Part shown: positions 9,636-16,759 of the stretch, piece by piece
How positions within the stretch are numbered: the stretch's first letter is position 1
How the letters are laid out: the number at the start of each line of letters is the position of its first letter
Translations under genes and position numbers: made by a program
Source: Hydrogenovibrio crunogenus
GTDB lineage: Bacteria > Pseudomonadota > Gammaproteobacteria > Thiomicrospirales > Thiomicrospiraceae
Direction of reading: 5' to 3'
Length of the DNA stretch: 64,000 nt
Assembly: GCF_004786015.1 (NCBI RefSeq)
Contig: NZ_CP032096.1
Span: 930,001-994,000 of the forward strand
Notes under the pieces: generated by a model
Told to the model about the DNA's origin: nothing
The model's database searches: none
The model's input: the letters and a program-made list of their open reading frames with translations, nothing else

Positions 9636-9980
9636 ATGTCAATTTCACAAATAGATGATTACCGTACACAGTACACATTAGAAACTTTCTCGTTTCTTCC
9701 AGAGCTGACGGCTGATGAAATTTACGATCAAATCGTTTACATCATCAACCAAGGTTGGTCGCCGGCACTTGAGCACGAAGATCCAGCAAAAGCATCAGAT
9801 CACTACTGGGGTATGTGGAAGTTGCCAATGTTTGGTACACGTGATCCAAATGAAGTTTTGGCTGAGATTGATGCATGTCGTCAAGCTTACCCAAATCACT
9901 TAATCCGTTTGGTTGGGTATGACAACTATACTCAGTGCCAAGGTCACAACTTTGTGGTTTATCGCCCACGTGGTATGTAA
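9636..9980 (+). CDS. cbbS: RubisCO small subunit, form IA
   Basis: The 114-residue small subunit caps the L8S8 RubisCO core. It has the typical [20 protein letters not shown] start region, the [11 protein letters not shown] stretch, [11 protein letters not shown], and the C-terminal [28 protein letters not shown] ribosome binding site precedes the ATG. The gene lies 45 bases after cbbL. In alpha-carboxysomes a groove formed by both subunits binds the N-terminal repeats of CsoS2, whose gene follows. Confidence 0.98.
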   Translation: MSISQIDDYRTQYTLETFSFLPELTADEIYDQIVYIINQGWSPALEHEDPAKASDHYWGMWKLPMFGTRDPNEVLAEIDACRQAYPNHLIRLVGYDNYTQCQGHNFVVYRPRGM

Positions 9981-9991
9981 ACCCAAGCGTG

Positions 9992-10022
9992 AATCCTAAG
10001 GATTAACGAGTGATTAACGAGT
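9992..10022 (+). repeat. Hairpin plus tandem 11-bp repeat between cbbS and csoS2
   Basis: A small perfect hairpin, AATCC-TAA-GGATT (9992-10004), overlaps the first copy of a perfect tandem repeat, GATTAACGAGT at 10001-10011 and 10012-10022. There is no T-run, so it is not a normal terminator. It lies at the boundary between the RubisCO genes and the shell genes. Confidence 0.75.
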
Positions 10023-10038
10023 TAAAGGAGGCTTTAGC

Positions 10039-12027
10039 ATGAGTACAAGTAATGCTCAAAGCGGTCGAGCCGCAGCCATTGCGCGCCGTAAAGCACAGGT
10101 AAAAGGAAAAGGTCACACGGCTTCAGCTGCTCCGGCAGCACCTCGTAAGCCAGCTGCTCCGGTTGCTGAACCTGTGGTTGCTGCTGCGCCTGCTCCTTCT
10201 CAGCCGTCTCGTTCTCGTCGTCAAGTATCTGCTGCTCCGACTGCCAAGCCGGCAGCCTCAGCAGCGGGTCGTGAAGCGGCTAAATTAAAGAGACAGCAAC
10301 AGAAGAACGGTAAAAGTTCGGCTGGTGCATCAAGCACAATGCCTCACCCTAAGGCAAAAGCAAAGCGAAAACCTGAAGAGCCGATTATCGAGCCTCGTCA
10401 GGCGAAGGCGGAAAAACCTGCTAAGCGATCTGATCGCAGAACAGGGGTGAAGCCTCAAGTTGCTTCGCAGCAGCCAAGTGGTCGACTTCAATCGAAGGCG
10501 TATCGCAAGGCTCAAGCAAAAGGGAAAGCTGGTCAAGATGCATTTAAGTCAAGTGGTAGCAGCCAATCTGGCGCTAAAGCTAAGTTGGCTAACCCTGACG
10601 CTTCTACACGAGAAATTGCTCAGCAAGTTCGTGCAGAAAGATGCGCGCATGGAAAAACCTGTGCGACAGGTGGTTCCAGACCAATGCGTAAGCCAAGAAA
10701 CCAAAAGGATGCACCATCGAAAGTAGGTGAGTCTGAGACCCTTCACGGTCAAAGCGTTTCTGGTACACAAGTTGGTCAAGGCGAAAAGAAAATGACAGGT
10801 GCTGAATCAGGTGCATGCCAATTGGTCAGCGGGACTGAATATTTAGGTTCAGAAGAGTTCAGTAAGAACTGTGATGTACAACCAACACCTCAGCCAGCCA
10901 AGGTAACGCAAACACAGACCACTCGTGGTCAGGTTGTAAGCGGTACTACCAAGGTCGGTCGTGGCGATAAAATGACGGGTAATGAGACGGGCACTTGTTC
11001 ATCTATTACCGGTACTGAATATCTTCCTGCAGATCAAAGCAAAATGTATTGCGGTGATGTACCTGCCAAGTCTAAGGCAACCGGTTTTTCGGTAATGTCT
11101 CAGGCAACGCAGAAAAGTGAACAAAAGGTAACTGGTGGCGATAGCCGTAAGTCTCAATCGACTACGATTAGCCCTAAAAACCCTGCGAAAGCACCTCAAA
11201 AAGTGATGCCTTCGCAAACCGCCAAAGGAAACACCACGACGGGTAGCCAAGTGGGTCGTCTGGAATCGGTAACAGGGGGTGATAAAGGGAACTGCCAATC
11301 TGTCACAGGAACTGGGTACCAAGGCGCTGAAGAAGTTAAAGCATGTGATATGCCTATGACTGAAACGCCTACTAAGGTAACGGCTTCTGGTACAAGTGGT
11401 GGTCAGAAAGTAACTGGTGATCGAAGTGGTGCTTATTATGGAATGACTGGTGCAGAAGCAGGCGACTGCCAAACTGTAACAGGAACTTCTTACACTGGTA
11501 CAGAGCAATCTCAGTTCTGTTCAGTTGAGCAGCAAAACGAGATGAAAGTTCGTCAGCGTCGAGGTGCAAACCCTTCAATTTCTGGGGTTCAACCTGGTCC
11601 GCAAGGGCTGACAGGCGCACAGAAAGGGGCTTGTGAATTGGTTACAGGATCTCATTACCAAGGCGGTGATCAAACTGCGATGGTATGTGATTCAACTAAT
11701 GCAGCAGCACCTGGAGAGTCGGACTTTCCGGCAATGATTGGACAAGCGCAACCTGCTTTTTCAACGAATGAAGTAGAACCGATGGTTGATGAAGGTTCAC
11801 GAATTACCGGTGACGGATGGGACAGAGGTTCCAAAGTAACGGGTACGGATGGACCTTGGGCAGCACAACGTAATTCTTCGATTCGAGGTGTAGCAGGACA
11901 GTCGCCAATGGGAGCAAGTCAATTTAGACCTGTTAACAATGAAGTTCCGATGAGCCCGATTACGGGGTCTTCTGGAAATACTGATACGGGCGCGAAAGTG
12001 ACCTTGTCAGGCGGCGCAAGAGCGTAA
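10039..12027 (+). CDS. csoS2: Carboxysome scaffold protein CsoS2
   Basis: CsoS2 is an intrinsically disordered scaffold that links RubisCO to the alpha-carboxysome shell. The 662-residue product has a basic, Ala/Pro-rich N-terminal region (1-230) with short helical RubisCO-binding repeats, such as GRAAAIARRKAQ, GREAAKLKRQQQ and LQSKAYRKAQAKGKA. A middle region (about 230-560) follows with repeated VTG/ITG motifs and spaced cysteines. The C-terminal domain (about 560-662) ends in KVTLSGGARA. One middle repeat near residues 345-385 is degenerate and lacks cysteines. It is clearly shorter than the roughly 870-residue Halothiobacillus protein. No frameshift site was identified with confidence. 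Confidence 0.95.
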   Translation: MSTSNAQSGRAAAIARRKAQVKGKGHTASAAPAAPRKPAAPVAEPVVAAAPAPSQPSRSRRQVSAAPTAKPAASAAGREAAKLKRQQQKNGKSSAGASSTMPHPKAKAKRKPEEPIIEPRQAKAEKPAKRSDRRTGVKPQVASQQPSGRLQSKAYRKAQAKGKAGQDAFKSSGSSQSGAKAKLANPDASTREIAQQVRAERCAHGKTCATGGSRPMRKPRNQKDAPSKVGESETLHGQSVSGTQVGQGEKKMTGAESGACQLVSGTEYLGSEEFSKNCDVQPTPQPAKVTQTQTTRGQVVSGTTKVGRGDKMTGNETGTCSSITGTEYLPADQSKMYCGDVPAKSKATGFSVMSQATQKSEQKVTGGDSRKSQSTTISPKNPAKAPQKVMPSQTAKGNTTTGSQVGRLESVTGGDKGNCQSVTGTGYQGAEEVKACDMPMTETPTKVTASGTSGGQKVTGDRSGAYYGMTGAEAGDCQTVTGTSYTGTEQSQFCSVEQQNEMKVRQRRGANPSISGVQPGPQGLTGAQKGACELVTGSHYQGGDQTAMVCDSTNAAAPGESDFPAMIGQAQPAFSTNEVEPMVDEGSRITGDGWDRGSKVTGTDGPWAAQRNSSIRGVAGQSPMGASQFRPVNNEVPMSPITGSSGNTDTGAKVTLSGGARA

Positions 12028-12054
12028 TTAAGTAACTGAATATTGGGTGTTTTG

Positions 12055-13641
12055 ATGAATCGTTTGAAAAAAAGTCATCGTCAAAAGTCATTGTTTTGGA
12101 GACCGATAGCACCAAACCCTCAGTGGCAGAAGGAAAATCCTACTGCTCATGGATCTACTGAAACTGAGAGCTTTGGTTATAACGGTGGAAACGCAGAGGT
12201 GAAAACCTCTTCGGCAATGATGACTGGCATCCATGCTTTGGTTAATGAAAGACAAAACCAATGGCTGCGCGAGTATGAAGTGGATATCAAATCCCGTTTT
12301 GATGATATCGAACCGGTTTTGAAAGACATTTTAGCTCAGCAAAGCCAACCAAGTTTTGTCAGTTGGGCCAACCAACAGTTATTTGCAAAGTTGGGTGTAT
12401 CCTTAACAGAACAAGATTGGCAATCTGGAGTGCAATTGCAATCTCAGAAAGGCTTTCAGTTTTTGTACGGAAAAACCCTCTTTGCCCAATTTATGAGAAT
12501 GTCAGAAGACTTCTTTGTGAATGATCCTTTGTTGGGTCAAAGAAAACATGAAGCAGAGCGTATTTTTAAAGAAGCTGGCTTCCATGCAGTAGGAATTGCT
12601 CCTTGTGCAGATGGACGTTTGGCACACATTTTAAGTTACGTACTCCGCTTACCTTATGCCTTAGCAAGACGTAAGGCACATGCAGGCGTCATGTTTGATG
12701 TCAGCGAAAGTGTTAGAAACTGGGTGTTTATAGAACACACGAGATTTCGTGAAGGTGAGCCAAATTTGGCTGATGAACCTACACGTTACTTAAAGATTGC
12801 GGTGTATCACTTTTCTAAGGCAGACCCGACACATCAAGGGTGTGCAGCTCATGGGAGTGATGACCATAAAGCGGCGCAAGCGGCTTTACAAAAACTAAAA
12901 GATTTTAAACAAGCGATTGAAAACCGTTTTGGTTGCGGGTCAACGGTTCAAACTCTATTACTAGGGTTGAACACAGATGATGACAGCATGAAGGTGCATA
13001 TCCCGAATGCGAGTGGTGAAGTCTGTTTGGATCGTTATGTTGAAACGGAGCAGCTATATCAGATCACAGCAAGTTTATCTGATACGGAGGCCAAGCAAAC
13101 GTTGGAAAATGCCATCCTTGCTTGTAACCAAGCTCTTGGATCAACCGCACCACAACCAGAGTTGGTTAAATTGTTGAGCTGGTTGATTGGAAATAATTTT
13201 TCTCAGATTGCTTATGTGAATCAATATGAGAATGGTTGTTACAGCGACATAGGCCATGCTGAGAGATTTATCGGTATTGGTAACGGCTTTGAAGAAGTGC
13301 AATTACGTAACCTGAGTTATTACAGTTTTCTTGATACGGTTGAGGAAGGTGTAAATGACGTGGATGTCGGAATCAAGATTTTTAAAGGCTTGAATGTCAA
13401 AAAAGGATTACCGATTCCAATCATTATCCGCTGTGATTATGACGGTCGCGTACCAGGCTCTAAAGATAGAGCTGAGGCAAAGGCTTTACGTATTGAGAAG
13501 GCATTGCACAATCGCTATCAAGAATTGTCGGCACCGGGCTTATTGCAAACGTTACCGACATTAAGAGATTTTACCAGCTGTAAACCAGCTGAAAAATTAC
13601 CAGGCCTGGCGGATTTATCGGCCAAGCAAAGAACCGCATAG
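12055..13641 (+). CDS. csoSCA: Carboxysomal carbonic anhydrase CsoSCA
   Basis: CsoSCA (also CsoS3) is the carboxysomal beta-type (epsilon) carbonic anhydrase that turns bicarbonate into CO2 next to RubisCO. From the ATG at 12055 it has 528 residues. The zinc ligands can be placed at Cys184, His252 and Cys263, with the Asp186-Arg188 dyad in PCADGRLAHIL and the second site in the CAAHGSDDHKA region; spacings agree with the Halothiobacillus enzyme. The first 70 residues are likely disordered and probably bind RubisCO. A TTG at 12043 in frame is an alternative start but lacks a ribosome binding site. A CCAGGCCTGG copy lies near the 3' end. Confidence 0.95.
   Translation: MNRLKKSHRQKSLFWRPIAPNPQWQKENPTAHGSTETESFGYNGGNAEVKTSSAMMTGIHALVNERQNQWLREYEVDIKSRFDDIEPVLKDILAQQSQPSFVSWANQQLFAKLGVSLTEQDWQSGVQLQSQKGFQFLYGKTLFAQFMRMSEDFFVNDPLLGQRKHEAERIFKEAGFHAVGIAPCADGRLAHILSYVLRLPYALARRKAHAGVMFDVSESVRNWVFIEHTRFREGEPNLADEPTRYLKIAVYHFSKADPTHQGCAAHGSDDHKAAQAALQKLKDFKQAIENRFGCGSTVQTLLLGLNTDDDSMKVHIPNASGEVCLDRYVETEQLYQITASLSDTEAKQTLENAILACNQALGSTAPQPELVKLLSWLIGNNFSQIAYVNQYENGCYSDIGHAERFIGIGNGFEEVQLRNLSYYSFLDTVEEGVNDVDVGIKIFKGLNVKKGLPIPIIIRCDYDGRVPGSKDRAEAKALRIEKALHNRYQELSAPGLLQTLPTLRDFTSCKPAEKLPGLADLSAKQRTA
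13600..13609. repeat. CCAGGCCTGG palindrome inside csoSCA
   Basis: An exact copy of the recurrent palindrome in the last 45 bases of csoSCA, in coding sequence for a Leu-Pro-Gly-Leu-Ala stretch, the same reading as the nuoN copy up to the last residue. Confidence 0.85.
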
Positions 13642-13655
13642 AAGGGAGGTGAAGC

Positions 13656-13928
13656 TTGAAAATTTATAAAGTTGATAAAACCCTCGTTTCAACAAATCGT
13701 ATTTCGATGATGGAGCATAAACCTCTATTAGTTGTGCGAGAAAAGGATGGAGGCACGCCTCAAGTTGCGGTAGATCCGGTAGGTTGTAAACCAGGTGATT
13801 GGGTCATTTGTTGTGGTAGTTCGGCGGCACGTGATGCAACCGGCGTTAAAGGTTACCCTAGCGATCTCACAATAGTGGGCATTATCGATAAATGGGAAGT
13901 ACCACAAGATGCAGATACTACAAGTTAA
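13656..13928 (+). CDS. csoS4A: Carboxysome vertex protein CsoS4A (BMV)
   Basis: CsoS4A belongs to the EutN/CcmL family, whose pentamers close the twelve vertices of the shell. The 90-residue protein has the family pattern KPLLVVREKDGG, VAVDPVGCKPGDWVICCGSSAARDA and LTIVGIIDKWEV. The start is a TTG with an excellent GGGAGGTGA ribosome binding site; the next in-frame ATG would remove the conserved first strand. Its 3' end overlaps csoS4B by 20 bases, which suggests coupled translation. Confidence 0.95.
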   Translation: MKIYKVDKTLVSTNRISMMEHKPLLVVREKDGGTPQVAVDPVGCKPGDWVICCGSSAARDATGVKGYPSDLTIVGIIDKWEVPQDADTTS

Positions 13929-14163
13929 AAAACAGTTGGTTCTGACCAGTCGCTTAGAGGATTTGGGACACCTTCCTTTAAAAGCGCTGACTTCAGAAAC
14001 GGGTGAACTATTTGTAGCGATGGATCCGGTAGGCACAAAAGATGGTGACTGGGTTTTTACCATCGCGAATTCTGCAGCACGAGATGCAGCAGGAGACAAA
14101 AGATTATTAACAGATTTAACGGTTGGCGGCATCATTGATGACTGGCAGCCAAAACAGAAGTAA
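13909..14163 (+). CDS. csoS4B: Carboxysome vertex protein CsoS4B (BMV)
   Basis: The second vertex protein, 84 residues, paralogous to CsoS4A. It shows MQILQVKKQLVLTSR, the FVAMDPVGTKDGDWVFTIA core, NSAARDAAGDK, and LTVGGIIDDW. The ATG lies within the last codons of csoS4A in another frame and no strong ribosome binding site is visible, so translation is probably coupled. Vertex proteins are needed in small numbers, which fits weak initiation. Confidence 0.95.
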   Translation: MQILQVKKQLVLTSRLEDLGHLPLKALTSETGELFVAMDPVGTKDGDWVFTIANSAARDAAGDKRLLTDLTVGGIIDDWQPKQK

Positions 14164-14201
14164 GTTTTAAATTTAAAGTGAGCAACTCGAAGGAGAAAGT
14201 T

Positions 14202-14492
14202 ATGAGTGATTACGGTATTGCCCTAGGCATGATTGAGACCCGTGGTTTGGTGCCAGCAATTGAAGCAGCAGATGCTATGACTAAAGCAGCTGAAGTTCGC
14301 TTGGTAAGCCGTGAATTTGTTGGTGGTGGTTATGTCACTGTATTGGTTCGTGGTGAGACAGGTGCGGTAAACGCAGCGGTTCGTGCTGGTGCTGATGCTT
14401 GTGAACGTGTAGGTGACGGACTAGTCGCAGCGCACATCATTGCTCGCCCACACAAAGAAGTGGAACCAGTTTTAACAATGGAACAGAAATAA
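14202..14492 (+). CDS. csoS1: Carboxysome shell hexamer protein CsoS1 (first copy)
   Basis: CsoS1 proteins are single-BMC-domain hexamers that tile the shell facets. The 96-residue product has IALGMIETRGLVPAIEAADA, the pore region FVGGGYVTVLVRGETG, and GAVNAAVRAGADACERVGDG. The ATG at 14202 follows GAAGGAGAAAG; an in-frame GTG at 14178 has no such site. It is the first of three consecutive genes whose proteins are identical over about 90 residues and differ mainly at the ends. I cannot say which copy corresponds to csoS1A, B or C. Confidence 0.96.
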   Translation: MSDYGIALGMIETRGLVPAIEAADAMTKAAEVRLVSREFVGGGYVTVLVRGETGAVNAAVRAGADACERVGDGLVAAHIIARPHKEVEPVLTMEQK

Positions 14493-14518
14493 TTAATTTT
14501 CTTTAAAGGAGAAATGTG

Positions 14519-14812
14519 ATGAGTACGGAATATGGAATTGCATTAGGAATGATTGAAACTCGTGGTTTGGTACCTGCAATTGAAGCAGCAGATGCTATGA
14601 CTAAAGCAGCAGAAGTTCGCTTGGTAAGCCGTGAGTTTGTTGGTGGCGGTTATGTCACAGTTTTGGTTCGCGGTGAAACAGGTGCGGTAAACGCAGCGGT
14701 TCGTGCTGGTGCTGATGCTTGTGAACGTGTAGGTGACGGTCTTGTTGCAGCACACATCATTGCTCGCCCTCACAAAGAAGTTGAGCCTGTTTTAACAATG
14801 GAAAAGAAATAA
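14519..14812 (+). CDS. csoS1: Carboxysome shell hexamer protein CsoS1 (second copy)
   Basis: A second BMC-domain shell hexamer protein of 97 residues. It begins MSTEYG rather than MSDYG and ends TMEKK, but is otherwise identical in sequence to the first copy. Most DNA differences are synonymous, and a stretch of about 60 bases near 14680-14740 is identical to the first copy. AAAGGAGAAATGTG precedes the ATG. A GTG directly before the ATG extends the frame by one codon and is not needed. Confidence 0.96.
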   Translation: MSTEYGIALGMIETRGLVPAIEAADAMTKAAEVRLVSREFVGGGYVTVLVRGETGAVNAAVRAGADACERVGDGLVAAHIIARPHKEVEPVLTMEKK

Positions 14813-14838
14813 GACTTTTTCTATAAGGAGAAAAAATC

Positions 14839-15147
14839 ATGAGTACAGAATACGGAATTGCTTTAGGTATGATCGAAACACGCGGTTTGGTTCCAGCAAT
14901 TGAAGCTGCGGATGCAATGACTAAAGCAGCAGAAGTTCGCTTAGTTAGCCGTGAATTTGTTGGTGGCGGATACGTTACTGTTTTGGTTCGCGGTGAAACA
15001 GGTGCGGTAAACGCAGCGGTTCGTGCTGGTGCAGACGCTTGCGAACGTGTTGGTGACGGTCTAGTTGCAGCACACATCATTGCTCGCCCACACAAAGAAG
15101 TTGAACCTGTTTTAACATTAGGTAACAGTTCAGCTGACCGAAGCTAA
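14839..15147 (+). CDS. csoS1: Carboxysome shell hexamer protein CsoS1 (third copy, extended C-terminus)
   Basis: The third BMC-domain copy, 102 residues, has the same core as the two before it. Its C-terminus differs: after VEPVLTL it continues GNSSADRS instead of ending MEKK, so it corresponds to the slightly longer paralogue seen in other cso operons. AAGGAGAAAAAATC precedes the ATG. The extra tail may contact neighbouring shell proteins, but that is inference. A strong hairpin follows before the ferritin-like gene. Confidence 0.95.
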   Translation: MSTEYGIALGMIETRGLVPAIEAADAMTKAAEVRLVSREFVGGGYVTVLVRGETGAVNAAVRAGADACERVGDGLVAAHIIARPHKEVEPVLTLGNSSADRS

Positions 15148-15158
15148 GCTATTTTTAG

Positions 15159-15182
15159 GGAGGTTATAATTTTTTAACCTCC
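15159..15182 (+). other. Intra-operon stem-loop between csoS1 and the ferritin-like gene
   Basis: GGAGGTTA (15159-15166) pairs perfectly with TAACCTCC (15175-15182) around an 8-base loop. It is followed by AATTTAAGG and no T-run, so it is unlikely to stop transcription fully. It may mark the 3' end of a stable shell mRNA or be a processing site. Confidence 0.75.
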
Positions 15183-15206
15183 AATTTAAGGTACCAGGAG
15201 AGGGAC

Positions 15207-15755
15207 ATGCGTTATTCATCAAGAATGCCAGGAAGTGTCATGCCAGGTGCGGGTGCACACCCAAGAATACCTCAAGCTCAAACGTCTGTAGCAAACAGTC
15301 AGATCTTAGGATATTTAGGACGTGCCCTTAGCCTGGAATTCACAGCAGGTCAGCATTATCTCGCACAAGCTTCGTTGGCAAAGTTCCGACAAGAAATTTC
15401 GTATGCAGAAGGCTTTGTTACATTAGCGAATGAAGAATTCCAACATGCAAATTTGATTACCGATCGTATGGTAGCACAAGGTGCTTTGCCAGCAGGTAGT
15501 GTGTTAAGACCCGCTGGTAGTGCCAATAATATTGCAGAAGCCTTGAAAAGTTGTGAAGAGCGTGAAATCGCACTGATTCAACTTTACACAGAAGCCACTC
15601 AATATTGTGCCAATATGGGCGCTCAGGAAGACCATGCTTTGTTCAGCCGCTTATTAGAGGAAGAACAATCTCAATTAATGAGAGTACAGGCTTGGTTACA
15701 AGACTACTTCCAAATGATGGCAAACACGTATCAACCTGATAGGAGTTTTCTATGA
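15207..15755 (+). CDS. Ferritin-like (bacterioferritin-type) protein of the carboxysome operon
   Basis: A 182-residue protein with a predicted four-helix ferritin-like bundle after a 30-residue flexible N-terminus rich in Pro and Gly. Candidate metal ligands lie in RALSLEFTAGQHYL, VTLANEEFQHANLITDR and LLEEEQSQLMR. Genes of this type are regular members of alpha-carboxysome operons; their exact role is not known and iron storage has not been shown. The last bases overlap the next start codon (ATGA), so it is translated together with acRAF. The start has GGAGAGGGAC upstream. Confidence 0.85.
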   Translation: MRYSSRMPGSVMPGAGAHPRIPQAQTSVANSQILGYLGRALSLEFTAGQHYLAQASLAKFRQEISYAEGFVTLANEEFQHANLITDRMVAQGALPAGSVLRPAGSANNIAEALKSCEEREIALIQLYTEATQYCANMGAQEDHALFSRLLEEEQSQLMRVQAWLQDYFQMMANTYQPDRSFL

Positions 15756-16027
15756 ATGAGCGATGGAAGTTGAAAAAAAAGCCAGCCAGCTTAGAGGCAC
15801 GTTTTGAATTCAACGATTTTGAAAAGTTAAGAGCTTTTTTAGATGAGTTGGCCGAGCAGGCAGATTTACTGGATCATCATCCTAATATCAGTTTTGGTAG
15901 AGGGCATGCTTCAGTCATTATTTATTCAAACAGTGAAGAGTTAACCGAAATTGATTATGCCCTTGCAAAAGGAATTGATGAAGGTTTTCATCGTGTTACC
16001 GCTTATTTACAAGGAACAGAGTCATGA
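15752..16027 (+). CDS. Alpha-carboxysome RubisCO assembly factor, pterin-dehydratase-like (acRAF)
   Basis: A 91-residue protein of the pterin-4a-carbinolamine dehydratase fold. Alpha-carboxysome members of this family are known as acRAF and act as RubisCO chaperones, not dehydratases. The N-terminal MNERWKLKKKPASLEARFEF is basic; the core has the LLDHHPNISFGRGHASVIIY stretch with the HHP motif, then a helix EIDYALAKGIDEGF. It overlaps the ferritin-like gene by four bases and is overlapped by the next gene in the same way, so three genes form one translation-coupled block. Confidence 0.88.
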   Translation: MNERWKLKKKPASLEARFEFNDFEKLRAFLDELAEQADLLDHHPNISFGRGHASVIIYSNSEELTEIDYALAKGIDEGFHRVTAYLQGTES

Positions 16028-16386
16028 CAGCTTCAAAAGATGCAAATAAAACTGCTCCGACGACAGCACAGAAAAAAACTGCAAACGTTTCGAGTAATCC
16101 TCAAGCGGAAACAGTTAAACCAAGCTCTAGTACTCAAAAAGTGGCTAGCACAGCTTCTGTCGCGAAATCTCAAACAGGTGGGGCTCAGGCACAAAAGCCA
16201 GCAAACAAGAAGACCGGTGCTGCAAAGCCATCTTCTTCTAGCGCTGTGTCTAATAAAGCGACACCTGCTAAAAAAACACCTACAAAATCCACTGCTAACG
16301 CAAGTAAAGCGAACACAGCAGCGGAATCACAGCATATTGCTGATCAGATTAAAGTTTTCTCTAGCAGAAGAGTTTGGCCTGATTAG
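16024..16386 (+). CDS. Probable carboxysome-positioning protein McdB (alpha type)
   Basis: A 120-residue, low-complexity protein rich in Ala, Lys, Thr, Ser and Gln with no predicted folded domain before the last 30 residues. It ends SSRRVWPD after a short helix AESQHIADQIKVF. Alpha-McdB proteins are small, disordered, encoded in cso operons and carry an invariant tryptophan close to the C-terminus, which is present here at the third residue from the end. McdB works with the ParA-type ATPase McdA to space carboxysomes over the nucleoid. No ParA-like gene is present in this window, so the identification rests on composition, position and the terminal Trp. Confidence 0.6.
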   Translation: MTASKDANKTAPTTAQKKTANVSSNPQAETVKPSSSTQKVASTASVAKSQTGGAQAQKPANKKTGAAKPSSSSAVSNKATPAKKTPTKSTANASKANTAAESQHIADQIKVFSSRRVWPD

Positions 16387-16759
16387 AAATATAGCCTTTT
16401 ATTAGGCATCCAAACCGGAGTCTTAGCCGAAATTTGGGGCAGTGCCGGTTCTGCCCACCTCTTTTTTTAACGCTTATTTTTGCCTGATGGATTGGGTAAG
16501 GGCTTTTTGTGCTATTTAAATACTGTACTATTTAAAATACATTGATTCTAATCTATGGATACAAAAGAATATTTCAATTTCTCAAAATGGATTGAGTTCA
16601 ATATCATAGATGTAGTTAGATAACAGAGAGATTCAACCAGGAAAAGAACACCGTTTTGATTGTTTTAATCGACATCGGAAAGAATAAAGCCAATTTTTAT
16701 CGTTCTTATTTCTTATATGACCTTTATTGAAAAGTGAAATCATTAAATGGAGACTTTGC
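16387..16759 (+). promoter_or_regulatory. Internal gap of the carboxysome cluster with terminator and direct repeats
   Basis: This 373-base stretch holds no gene. After the mcdB-like gene comes a GC-rich hairpin with T-run (16437-16468). Further on, two direct repeats, CTATTTAAATAC (16512-16523) and CTATTTAAAATAC (16528-16540), lie 16 bases apart, about 220 bases before the PII-like gene. This suggests that the distal genes have their own promoter, but I cannot assign -10 and -35 boxes. Confidence 0.5.
16437..16468 (+). terminator. Intrinsic terminator after the mcdB-like gene
   Basis: GGGCAG (16437-16442) pairs with CTGCCC (16451-16456) around TGCCGGTT, then ACCT and eight bases C plus seven T. 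It probably ends or attenuates the cbbL-to-mcdB transcript. Confidence 0.75.

Noticed and set aside
10999-11508. A 169-codon open frame on the minus strand inside csoS2
   Set aside because: It is a shadow of the repetitive, biased csoS2 sequence; it has no ribosome binding site or recognisable protein motif.
13728-14135. A 135-codon minus-strand open frame across csoS4A and csoS4B
   Set aside because: It is antisense to two clear vertex-protein genes and has Ser/Thr-rich shadow composition.
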